From Tretioscincus oriximinensis (lineage: Eukaryota; Chordata; Lepidosauria; Squamata; Gymnophthalmidae), in contig JAJVDF010000227.1 of NCBI GenBank assembly GCA_022410635.1, positions 1,408,565 through 1,472,564 of the forward strand: 64,000 nucleotides of DNA, written 5' to 3'. Each line of letters opens with the position of its first letter. The stretch's first letter is position 1. The position numbers and the translations under genes were made by a program. The notes beneath the pieces were generated by a model. It saw nothing but the letters and a program-made list of their open reading frames with translations. It searched no databases and was not told the origin of the DNA. Below, one piece after another: positions 1 through 11,400 of the stretch.

Positions 1-245
1 GCTTTAGCAATGGGGAGACATGTGAGTAAAGCTACAACTGTTATTGCAGGGAAAGAAGGAAAATCTCAGGCAGTAATGCCAAGTAGGAAGGAAGTATAAA
101 GCCTTAACTAGGCCTGCACTTAAACGCACAAAAGAGTTTGGATCACAATTCTTGCTGAAAAACAAGGACGCATTTTACATTGCTATTGCTATGATTTAAT
201 ATGGAAAACAGGTTAAGGGAAAATCATTTCTAGCAAGGAGATCTC

Positions 246-325
246 ATAACATCTTAGAGACTGACAAGAAAAAGCCAAGCAGCATGAGCTTTCATAGAGA
301 GGTCTACTTCATATGCAACTGGGAG
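246..325 (-). repeat. Interspersed repeat fragment, family unnamed
   Basis: Contains CTTAGAGACTGACAAG and GAGCTTTCATAGA, shared in one or the other orientation with 12970-13035, 27170-27262, 40240-40328 and 49955-50071. It is a short end fragment of a high-copy family. Confidence 0.55.
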
Positions 326-644
326 AACAATTGCCTACCGACGGACGTTTATATGAAACTGGGCCTCTAAACAGCAATAGAAATACAACTTTTTCAGTTT
401 TGTGATACAAAAATTTATCANGCAACCTAAGAGAAACTAACATTCACAAATCATAGTAACCTAGCCCATATCACAAAAGGATTTTTAATAAGTATTGAAA
501 GGTGGTTCCGATGTCATATCCGGTATATCTTGATTGGACCATCTAGTCAATCTAAAGCCCTTTATGTATAAACCTAGTAATCTAATTTAAAGAACTCCAT
601 AGTCCACATTGTCTGCATGGGAATAGAGCTAATCCAGATCACTT

Positions 645-772
645 TCTTGCACTGGGCCTTATTTCAGATTAAGCCTCAGAATAGCNACCTGCCACCCCAC
701 TGCTACAGGGGCTCAGATGACAGGTCCGTATTACGAGATATAATGCAGAATAAGGCCCAGTGAAGAAAAGTG
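645..772. repeat. Palindromic foldback element, copy
   Basis: The ends are inverted copies of CACTGGGCCTTATT (left) and AATAAGGCCCAGTG (right), with a partly palindromic middle containing CTGCCACC and GATGACAGG. It belongs to the same family as 3690-3805, 7813-7966, 11850-11975, 16132-16295 and 25093-25305. Confidence 0.7.
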
Positions 773-921
773 CTTAGAGCCTTCTAATTTGGAATAGCGG
801 AAGACCACATTCATTATTACTACATCCATATCAGTTTTGTTTGTTCCGGATTAAGTAAGGGTGTATCCACATATAGATTATATCTTGCCCTTGCTACTGT
901 GGTTTTAATGTTAGTTCTGTT

Positions 922-985
922 TTTATTGTTAACAGCCCTGAGACCTTCAGATATAGGCAGCATAAAAACATAAATAAATAAAATG
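922..985 (+). repeat. LINE 3' tail fragment
   Basis: It carries the CCCTGAGACCTTCAGATAT motif followed by AAATAAATAAA, the 3' tail seen on L2-type LINEs and SINEs elsewhere in the window (3300, 27945, 32225, 36205). Confidence 0.6.
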
Positions 986-2104
986 TTGAATCCGGACTAT
1001 TATAATGCTGTAAAACTTGCTTAGTGGAGAAGCGTGCTGCTATTTCTAACCCAAATCAAGCAAATACAAATTTATTAATAGATTTAACATGGTAAGTGCT
1101 TAAAAGTCCTAAATCAATGACACTACATGACTGAGTGTATCATTTTAACTCAGTGGAATTGTCTACCAAAACTCCTTAGAAGTCAAACCACAACCACATG
1201 GCTGCATCCATACATTCATTTCCCTGTTGTCCTATTGTGATGTNGAAGCTTTCTCCACACTTATATATGATAAATTTTTGTTTTTTTCTTCCTAGTCCTT
1301 TTATATGCTGTATTCTTATCATGATGCAGCTGTGCAGACAAAACATTGTCATCACGCCCAAGAACTCCAGCCCTGCCTTCCTATTCTTTTCAACCAGGCA
1401 GGGCACAAAAAAGTTGTTTTCCAACTGAACTCAGTCAGGAAAATACAGCAATTTTTAAATTAAAAATCCCATTAGTCTCAAAGCTACATTTTTAAACCGA
1501 TCCCCCTCCCTTTTGTATTTACCCACCCAATAGCAAAGGGGTGAGGCAGCAATCAACGACAGAAAAGACAGCACTTCTTGGGAGCTACTGACTCTCGAAG
1601 GGATTTGTAGGCAAATATATAAGGACTCACTGCAAGGTTCCTGGGGAGATATGTAAACAGATTTGTACGGCGGGAAGGTGAAACTACTTAAGTTTGTGGA
1701 CTGCTAGCAATAACCATGCAAGTCTTTTATTGCCTTATATTAAGAAATAGTGATAAAAAAAACCCAGCCATGTGCATGCACCCTTAAATAAGTTCCAACT
1801 ACATTAAGTTGCAAACTATGTAGAACAAAAGTTGTGTGCTACAAAATGCAAAAGTGAAGTTTTGNTTTCTGATCCTGGGCTCAGCTATTCACCTCTATAT
1901 GAATGTAAAGTTCTATTTAGAACAAACTCTCAGTCCAGTTATAAAAATCAGTGGCCTTTCTGTGCTAGGCTTTATTTTAGGGTATATTTTGGAACAGAGG
2001 CCTGCCATCTGCATGCTACTGTAGACTAAAGTAGGCCACCAATTGGGGCCACAGATAGCCTACCCTGGCATGAAGAAGGCAGACCCCTATTCCTTTTCTT
2101 TTGA

Positions 2105-2620
2105 GGGAAAAGCCAGTGGANAGTGCAGCAGTTGACCAGAACGACTGGGTGGGCACACATCACGCCAGTCTTGCAAGAGCTGCACTGGTTGCCAATCTAC
2201 TACCAAGTCCAATTCAGTGTATTAACTTTAACTTATAATGCCCTAAATAACTTGGCCCCCAAATATCTAAAGGAATGCCCTCTACCAAATCAACCTGTCC
2301 ATGCTTTAAGATCTACAGAGGAGTCCCTCCTGGATGTACAATCCCTCTTAACATCAAAGGCTGTGGGAATCTGGGGCAGGGCCTTTTCAGTGGCTGCCCC
2401 CAATTTAGGGAATAGTCTCCCCCCTTGAAGTGCATCAGTCACATCATTGTGTTCTTTTTAGAAGANCTTTGAAGATGTAGCTCTTTAACCTGGTCTTTAG
2501 TTGAAAAAATGCCATTTTTCTTTCCACCTTTAGAAACAGTTTAAAATGTCAATTTTGTATTGTTTTTATTGTTGGGATAATAGAAGGCAATTTCTGAAAG
2601 CCAACCTCCCACCTTCCTTC
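2105..2620 (+). mobile_element. L2/CR1-clade LINE fragment, end of reverse transcriptase and 3' UTR
   Basis: An open frame of 101 residues (2123-2428) reads LTRTTGWAHITPVLQELHWL, then YNALNNLAPKYL: the conserved C-terminal part of L2-type LINE polyproteins (HI/VTPVL..LHWLP..A.N.LAP.YL). It continues into a 3' UTR matching 31880-32275 and is truncated near 2620. Non-functional. Confidence 0.75.
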
Positions 2621-3244
2621 TATCATCCTGTAAATACTGTAACCGTGCTGTGCAACCATCCAAATCAGCTGATCTCCCCACTTAGCACTAGGTCTGGTGA
2701 AGTTTCGGCTTGGTATGAAATCCAGGTAAACTTCTCAAAGTTCTCCAGCCAAACACAGCTCTGTAGCTCTGTAACAAAGCCTGGGAAGTAGATGGCTGCC
2801 AATTTGATGCCCAACTTCTCTCCACTGCCAAAGCAATGGTCGTTGATCAAGGGTCATTACAACTTGGTGGTACCCAACCACAACTCCACAATCACAAAGC
2901 TTGAATCCAGATTTCCTTAAATTTAATCCCTATCATGTTACCATTCATTCCACAGCCTGCAATCAGTAAATTCTGCTTCACCCTTTTCCATCTGCCACAT
3001 ACATATTGCCTTTATTGGTCTTAGGTCATAAGTATAATACCCCACCTCATCATGTCAGGGGGAGACCTCTTCGGTCAGTAAGGGCATGCAACCAGTAGAA
3101 TAGATTGCCAGAGAAGGTGCAAGTCTACAAACAGAGGCTGCATTGGGAGCTGTCTGGGATGTTTTAATAAATCCTGAATTAAATTTAATTAATCATGATC
3201 CTGAAGATCCCCATGATCCCAAAGGTCTCCTCCGATTTTATGAT

Positions 3245-3350
3245 TCCATAAAATCTTTTACTGTTTTTGTCAATTTTGTATTGTTGTTTTATGGTTGGGA
3301 GCCCCGAGACCTTCAAGTATAGGGCGAGGTTCAAGTACAAATATTTTTTT
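3245..3350 (+). repeat. L2-type LINE 3' tail
   Basis: CAATTTTGTATTGTTG followed by GCCCCGAGACCTTCAAGTAT and an A-rich end; same tail family as 32190-32275. Confidence 0.6.
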
Positions 3351-3360
3351 TTAAAAAAAG

Positions 3361-3490
3361 GATCATAGAATACAATAGTTTGAAGGGACCTCCAGGGTCA
3401 TTGGGTGCAAACCACTGCTCAATGGAGGATTCATTAAACCATCCCAGACAAATGACTGTCCATGCTCAAGTCCTCCATGATTCCCCAGGA
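3361..3490 (-). mobile_element. CR1 LINE 3' fragment
   Basis: Begins GATCATAGAATACAATAG and carries GGGACCTCCAGGGTCATTGG and ATTCATTAAACCATCCCAG, the inverted 3' end of the CR1 subfamily with an ATTCTATG tail (compare 22256-22520). Confidence 0.75.
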
Positions 3491-3689
3491 CTATATAGAT
3501 ACAACTATGCCATTTTCTTTGCAACAATGCAGTTATTTGCTTTACCTCTGGCTGCAATATGTAGATGATCATTTAAGTATGAATATTTCCTGTCAGTTGG
3601 TATCTAATGAAGTGTCGATTTCCATTTTTATTATTGAGGAAAAGGAATTTGCAGGGTATTAAACCAACACTTATGAAAACCAACATAGG

Positions 3690-3805
3690 TCCTATGCTCA
3701 CTGAGCCCTATTTGGGGCCTGCCATAGTCCATACTAGCATGCAGATGGCAGGCTCCTATTCTGAGATATAATCCAGAGTAAGGCCCAGTGTGGACAGGAC
3801 CACAG
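3690..3805. repeat. Palindromic foldback element, partial copy
   Basis: Contains GGGGCCTGCCATAGTCCA, ACTAGCATGCAGATGGCAGG, GAGATATAATCCAGAGTAAG and GCCCAGTGTGGACAGG: one complete arm and part of the other of the family described at 25093. Confidence 0.65.
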
Positions 3806-4599
3806 GTATTCTCGGAATGGGTGTTGGTACCATCAAAGAAGCCTAGCTTTACCAGAGGGACAGGAAGTGGAGGGGGTAGCAGAAGGTTTGGGAACATTTA
3901 GTTGGCTGCTGGTATAATCTATGCCTGAGATTGATCTAATTCTGTGTAGTATGAAGAACTGCTTGTTTTCTTTGGCTTGTGGCCAATCAAGTCTGGCCAT
4001 GCCCAGCCTATCAGAGGATAAAGAAAAGTAAACACACTATTGCCGCTTGCTATGGCCACTGAGGTGGGGAATGTCAGAGACACACACACAAACACACCCT
4101 TGTCTTGGTCTCTTCCCTGGTTTTCTGCCCAGGGTTGTTATCAAAAGTGCAGACTTAGCCTTGAAGTACTTAAGGTAGGCCTACATGTTAGGACTCTAAG
4201 GAAAATGTTTCTGATTTTGCTTTTTAGCTCTTTATGAGGGGACATTACCCAGTAGGTGAGGAATCATGTGACTGGGCAGCTTCTGTTGTGCTACGTCATT
4301 AAAGCACCATTGTGCTGCCCAAATGAGAACTTCATTTATGGCACCACAGACTAGACAGGCAGAACCCATCTGGTACACAGCAAGTAATGAGAAGCTAACG
4401 AGAGCGGATTGCAAGTTCATGGAAGTACATTTACTTGGATGAATAACTAAGTCCATGTTATGTGAACCACACCAAACATTAAAAGGAAATGCTAACACAC
4501 TTTTTATAGTGCTTCTAGTATAGCATAGTGCTTTATATACAAAACCACAATAGGTTTCAGACAAAATATATATATATATGTATATATATTTAAAATCTT

Positions 4600-4986
4600 T
4601 ACATCAGAACTTGCACACACTTTAATAGTACAATTCAGTTCCCATCTTCCTACCGCCCAGACGAATCTGGCAACAGTGTGTATAACTTCTCGGCTTGTTT
4701 CCATAACTTTAAAGCAAACAATATACTTGAGTGTATTTACTCTGTGCAAATAAGATAACTTTCTTGGAATCCTTCAAAAGACAAATCCAAGGTTCAATCT
4801 GCAGAAGTCCTTTGTTTGCTTAAAAATGACAACCAACCGTAGGCCCCTCCCACCCACCCACCCCACCTCGCCAATATAAAGTGCTCCTGTCCAGCAGAAC
4901 CCAAAGACCTTGGAATAGTTTTCCTAGTAAGTTAAAAACAAAATTTAATATATATATATAGATAAAAAAAACACACACAGAAGTGA
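4600..4986 (-). other. BAMBI: Probable BAMBI 3' untranslated region
   Basis: AT-rich sequence follows the stop codon on the minus strand. No AATAAA hexamer is visible on the minus strand in the first several hundred bases. The variant ATTAAA occurs at 4626-4621 and would end a UTR of about 390 nt near 4600. Another ATTAAA, at 4949-4944, lies very close to the stop. Alternating TA tracts occur at about 4567-4590 and 4949-4961. The exact end is a guess. Confidence 0.4.
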
Positions 4987-5405
4987 TCACACGAATTCCA
5001 GCTTTCCATGCCCACCATACATTCCCCAGTGAACGAGTGAGAGAATTTTGTCATTGTTGAGGTCTGGATGCCTCAATTTGTCACACGTCATACAACAGTT
5101 CTCATGGCCGGTCACCGGCACCATACACTCCAAGTCCAGCTTGGCCACTTGGCCCTTTTTGGAATGATGTCCGTGGAAGCTGTAGTGCAATCGGGACAGC
5201 ATCTGCTGACGCTGGTCCTGCAGTCTTTTGTTTTCACTACGAAGCATGCGCAGGGCCAGCATGATAAGGAGCACTAAAATCAGCCCACCAGCAATGGGGA
5301 CAGCAATGACAGCTGCCCTGAACCATAGTTCTTTGGATGACGTCAGCTCCTGGACTTTTGTGATGAGGTTTCTGCTGTTATCATGCTGATACAGACTTCC
5401 TTGTC
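4987..5405 (-). CDS. BAMBI: BAMBI coding exon 3 (juxtamembrane, membrane segment, cytoplasmic tail)
   Basis: The acceptor reads ttttttacag|GACAAG and the stop codon TGA is at 4989-4987. The 419-nt exon encodes residues 122-260: a stalk with SSKELWFR, the membrane span AVPIAGGLILVLLIMLAL, a basic stop-transfer stretch, and a conserved tail with SKKGQVAKLDLECMVPV, a CCMTC cysteine cluster and the terminus LEFV. There is no kinase fold, which is the defining feature of this pseudoreceptor. Confidence 0.97.
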
Positions 5406-8400
5406 CTGTAAAAAAGAGATAAGGATGAGTTCCATGATACATCATACTTAAGGAGGTAAAAGGAGTCCTGCTAGTTCAGGACACAGGCATCCAGTTCAGT
5501 CCTACATAATGGCCAACCCAACTCCATTCTTAAACACAAGAGGGCAAAAATCTTAATCAATTCCTGACATTCTGCAAATGGCCTTCAGAGGCACCCTACC
5601 ACCCCCTCCAAGCCAGTCCTAGCAAATCATTCTAGTTCTGGGAGGGAATCCATTCTAGCCCTCCATTAGCACACACATCCTCCATGCATTTCTCTAATCC
5701 TCTTTAAAAATATATCCAGGCTCATTTGGTGATAAATTCCCAAAGATGGATGATCTTTTTGTTAAAAAATTACTTAAACTTGTTGGACATTGTAAGAAAC
5801 AAACAGCAAAAGCACTCTGCAATAGTTCCAAAACGAGAAACTACAATATAGCAATAGATGGTGAACAAATGTGTATTCTTGTAAATCAGTCAAACATTCC
5901 AATGTCTGGCCTAGCCGGTCATCTAGATAATACCTGACCTCAGATTCTTCTAGCAAGGTCAGCATCTATGTAAGGTAATTGGAATCTGTATGATTTCTCA
6001 TAGGACAATTACTCCAAAACAGCTTTCAGGGGGGAAAATTCACCATTCCGTCTCTATCCATCTTTTCTATCCTGTGCACAATTTTATTTACACTTAAGAA
6101 AGTGGGTTACAGAATTCCCTATTCTGGGATATGATTATGAATAAAGCCTAGTGCAGAAAGGGGACTAAAGAAATAGCAAACCTATATTGCCCACATGTGC
6201 CAATTTAAAGGTTTTCAAATTCCGGGCTGCACGTTAGCACATCACTAGTGAAGTATCACTTTAATTGCAATTGCTAAAACAAACATAAGAACCCTGCTGA
6301 ATGGTGCCAGAGCCCATCTGGTCCAGCATTATGACTCACACATTGGCCCACCAATTGCACCTGGGCAATCTGAAGCAGGAGGAGGCAAAACCCTCACCTG
6401 TTCTCAACGCCTGCAAATGGTCGTATTTCAGGAGTTCTGCCTGTTGCTCCATCCTAGATGCAGCATCAAATGATCTATCCTGGTAGCTATTTATACCCTT
6501 GGTGTCCATAAAATTGTTTACTCCTGTCTTGAAGCAATCTAGGCTGCTAGCTGCCATCACCTCTTCTGTGAGTAAATTCCACAGGCCGATGGCCCTCTGG
6601 GTGAAAACATACTTTCCTTTGTCTGTCCTCACTCTTCTGCCCATCAGTTTCAAGAAATGTCCCCTTGGTCCTATTATTATGTGATAGGGAAAATTATTTT
6701 TCTATATTCACCTTACTCATCCCATGCCTGATTTTATACACTTCAATCAGATCACCTCTTAAACGCCATCTTTTGAGGCTGAAGAGCCCCAGACATTGCA
6801 GCCTGCCTAACAAAAGGAAAGGAGCTCCCAATAGACAAGAGATACTTTACTTTTGGACAATACCTTTATTTAAATATGTAAAGCTAGGATCACTAAAATC
6901 GCTCTGATCCACAAAGCAAGTTCAAGAAGGTCAAGAGAATGAATTTGGAATTACCACTGGTAATTCTAAAATATTGTCTTCAGTGGTTTTCACTCTGAGC
7001 TAAACTTTTTGCAGACATCTCTGAGCTCCACCCCTGAGCTTCAGTCTTGCCGTCCCAATATACAGATTCCAANTATCCGCAAGACTTCATCTTTTTCCAA
7101 ATTTAATTTTACAATCTACTCTGAGAACGGAAAAAAGCCGTTTCAGACTTTTTCAAGGATCTGTATTTTCTCAACTTTCTAAATTATAGGCATATGAAGT
7201 AAATAAATTATGATGATTAAGTTTTTTTATTCATGAAAGATGTTCTCTCAATATTTATCTGGTATATTGAGTTATCAAAAAAACACACGATTTGGAAATG
7301 AGCTCAAAGGGGAGGTTAAAATGAATTCACCCTGTGTAGTTCTATTTACACAACCAAGATGAATGGATTTTTGCCTAATGTTTCCTTCCCACCACACATC
7401 TCCCAAATCAAAATGACGGACAATAATAATTTAAAAAGTCGTAAGCCATCGATCCTGGACTGTAATGCTAAACGTCATGACATCAAAGACTATCAAACAC
7501 CACATGACTTAAAAGAGTTGATCAAACTATGGCCTCCCAAAGATGGCTGAACTATACACCCCTCTTGTTCCTTACTACCAATAAAATTTGAGATAATAGG
7601 AGTCATGTTGGCCAACAACCCNTTAAAAAGTTTCAGTGGGAAGTAGCTGCACCTCTGTGATCTCCTTCCTAAGATTAGGAAACCCTTGAAAATTGCTGTC
7701 ATGCATGCAAATGTTATTGACTTCAATAGACTGGCATGGTTGAAGGCTGTTAAGCAGAGATAACAGACACTACAATGATATTTTATATAATTCCTTGATC
7801 TACATAACCTTAAGCCTATTCTGCACTGGGCTTTATTCCAGAATAGGGACCTGCTGGATGCATCTTGATACAGTCTATAGCAGACTCCAGGCCATACATT
7901 GCACTAGCCATAACCTGTACTGTTCCATAATCTAGAATAAGGCCTAATGCAGAAAGGACCAGATATTTCCACAAACTGACTCAGAGAGCAGTCTTGAATT
8001 TTCTACTCTGGTGCTCAACAATTTTATTTTGATGGGTGCCAAGGTAAAAGCACCACGTACAATTAAATGGTATGTGTTTTCATCAAACCTCCAGAGGTTT
8101 CGGAATATTTCATTAGTCTTTTGAGAGTGAATTGGGCCATAGCTGAGCCTTGTACCTTGCTTGAAATGGGTTTTTTCTGGCAAGACACCAGGCCTGTTGT
8201 TGGAAAGCATGGTTTGCATCTCAAGAGCTATTACCTGATTGCTTAGATGCCTTCCCCCCTCTGGTGTGTCATGCTACACTCAAAACCATTAACAAGCAGA
8301 CCAGTTTTTCTCTGTTGCAAGCCAGCCTGTACATGTATACAAGAGCCAACTTACCCGAAGGCTCCCCCCTGGGAGACGAGAGAACATCATACAGCCCCCT

Positions 8401-11400
8401 GTAATTGCACATGTCTTCATGGCAGCACTCCAAGGTGGGTACAGCGGTACCAGAGTGGTTTTGGGCCCTAGAAGCTTGACAAATCTCCGATGTGCTTGCC
8501 AGAGAGTCCAAGCAGCCATGAGTAAGTGGAGAATGGCTGTTTTGTGGATCAAGCAGTCTAGAGAAGCAAGCATTGAGTTCAGATTTGCACATATAGCCTG
8601 TTGCAACACAGTGTGCAGCGTCACAGTAGCATCTGATTTCACCTGCAACAACAGAAAAGATTAGGTATGTTAGCCTTGGAAATTCTAGGCACAAACTCTA
8701 TATCCTTTACACAGGATTACCTCCAACTGAAGGGATGGGGGCATTATGGGCTACCATTCTAGCATGCCTTGCCTTGCGATTCTTAGTCCAGCTGCACAAT
8801 AGCCAAGACATGGCTGCCAGCAGTATGAGAAGGTAACCAGCCATTCAAAAGGAAAAGGATAAGATATAAACTCACGAAAGAGTGGGAATGTAATCTTTCA
8901 GGATTTCTTTTTCCTAGAACTTCAAGGTTTATTGTTCAAGTCTGTGCATAATTTGTACATGTAAACTACGACAAATTGTTGTATGTCATTCATGTCTGTA
9001 TCTTTGAACGTGCATTTTCAGTGCTGTTTTTCATGCATGGCAACACCATAAAAGCAAAGTAAGTACACTCCACAGTTCAAAGCGTGGTTCTTTTTACCCA
9101 TTTTCTACATGCACGTTTTAAATTCATACATTTAGCCAATGTGTTTGTAGTCTGTGATGCTTCTTCGGGGCTTCATTCAGCAGGACCTTGAATATATTTT
9201 TCTTCACTGCTAATGTAGGGTAAAGTTGGATATAAATTCTGCCCCAAAAGTAATGTCAAAAAAATTCTGCACATGCAAATTGCACAGTGTGTGTGTGCGC
9301 ATGCGCATGCCCGCGCATGTGTATTTAGTCCTGAAGATTATTAAAGTATTAAAGATGGTTATAAAGAACATGTNTGACCAACGCCATAGTCAATGGACAT
9401 GCTGCCTATACTGTAGACATCAACAGCAGATGTTCCAGCAATCAATCTTTACAACATTTTCAAATTTCTGGAAGTCTCGGACTTTTATTTATTTATTTAT
9501 TTTATTTATTTAAAGATTTTTACCCCGCCCTTCCCCCCGAAGGTGTCCAGGGCGGCTTACAAAAGTTAAAAATTGTCCTGTCTCTTTTCTACATATTAAT
9601 GGAGTAGTACCAGAATGCAACATAAAGCTGCAGCAGAAACGTTCTTTGCCATAATTACCGGAATATGTAACTTGCCAAGGACAAACAGACTTTGGACTTC
9701 CCTCTCAGAGAGCCATTTGACCATCAGGCCTCTGAAATGGCATTTACCACTTAAGGCAAACACTGTCAAATTGGAATTTTGGACCAATCGACAAGGTTAG
9801 AAGGCCCCAGGATGATGAGAGATGGTTCAAGAGATTAACTAAATAGCAGTTTATCTAAATGGATTTATTTCCACTTGCAGGGCAACACTTCAGCAATTGT
9901 GACATCTGCTCTAAGTGCAGCAAAGTAATCCTAGAATCATAGAGTTGGAAGGGACCTCCATGGTCATCGGGTGCAACCCCCTGCTCAATGCAGGATTTAT
10001 AGCAGCATGGAGAACAAACTGCTTATCTTTTATGTAGTAGAAACCTGTCCATTAGCCATTTCACAAATTCCAATTCATCTCCAAATCTTATAGTTTCGAA
10101 CAACCAAATCACTTCCACTCATCTGCTGCTTTTAGTAATATAGGATCAAATACTAACTTCTGAAATCACTTTCCACTACAGGTAAACCCCACTTTACCAG
10201 CACCCAGTTTTAGACTGTTATCCTACATGTTCAAAAATATTTTACTTGTATACTCTCCTGCTTTACAAACAAAAAAATGGTCTGAATTAGCTTCTAAAGA
10301 TGGGTATTCCCTGTATAATAAACACTAGATAGGACAGATGTTCAATGGGTGACACTCCAGATGTTCCTGAACCGCAACTCCCAACACTCCATTTGATTTA
10401 GCAGAGTCCATACTGCCCCCTAGACTCTAGTGTTGGGAATGGAATGGAATGTTGGGAGTTGTAGTTCAGAAACATCTGGAGTGTCACCTATAGAACACCT
10501 TTGGATATGGAGGGGCAAAAATCTACTTGCTCTACTGAAGTTGCAAAATGAAACAAAAAAANCTGTATTTGCAAATTTACATTGAATGCTTTAAGTCCAC
10601 AACAATCGGTTTCTACTCCTCTCTGGATGTCTTCTAGAGACACTGTTGTAGCAGCACATGCAAGACTCAAAAGCATGTGCAAATTCTGCTACACATACAT
10701 TGTTTAAATAGAGCTAAACTGTACACTACTCAGCCAATATCTAAACACATCAATATATTTATTTAATTGAATGCAAGACAATGCCTAGGCCAAAATCACT
10801 TTCTTAGAGCTTTCACAATCAAAATGCAAACCCGAACCATGAGACTTCTTGGTGGTAGACAAAACTTCCAGCCTACCCTGGAATTTTTAGTCAACACACG
10901 ATGAAACTTTGAACTAGATCTCCCAGGTCTGTAAGAAACAAAGTCAGAAAACTATAATAGACTCTATAAAACAAGGAATGGCATGTTGTCTCTACCTAAC
11001 ACAGCATTCTCTCCCTAGAGATGCCCCCTGGGACGCTCATAAACAAGATATTATGGTGTAGCTCATACCTTCTGAGTGACTAAGCACCGTTCTTTTTAAA
11101 CACAAAGAACCTGACATGATTTTTTGTTCCGAAACTATGTTATAAAATGCTAATTCTGAAATCGTTTATGGCCACCAAGGCTGACAATTTCTTTCAACCT
11201 ATCTATAAGTTTGCAAAATTATTCAAGAGGAGGAATGGAAGAACTCCCCTCTCCGTTTCCTTTACCTCAAACCCCCTCCCTCATCCATCATGTGGTCAAA
11301 CAGAGTAAACATTTAGACTAAAAATCCTCCACTGTTTGCATGAAACAAAAAACGCACAGGAAACCTCAAAAATTTCTGGAGGAAGCCATAAAAGAGGTTC

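Larger units (their letters stand above)
1..4599. other. Sequence downstream of BAMBI, repeats only
   Basis: No exon or RNA gene is supported. It holds an unnamed repeat (246-325), a foldback copy (645-772), LINE tails (922-985, 3245-3350), an L2-type LINE fragment (2105-2620), degraded foldback arms (1950-2100, 3690-3805) and a CR1 3' fragment (3361-3490). About 990-1940 and 2640-3240 show nothing recognised. Confidence 0.6.
5406..8354 (-). other. BAMBI: BAMBI intron 2
   Basis: The 2949-nt intron has a GT donor at 8354 and an AG acceptor at 5407-5406. It holds a CR1 fragment (6284-6835), a degraded foldback arm at about 6115-6170, and the 243-bp segment 7808-8050 that has a near-identical inverted copy upstream of the promoter. 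About 5406-6100 and 6840-7800 show nothing recognised. Confidence 0.9.

Noticed and set aside
8247..8664. Plus-strand frames across 8250-8660
   Set aside because: They are the antisense of BAMBI exon 2.
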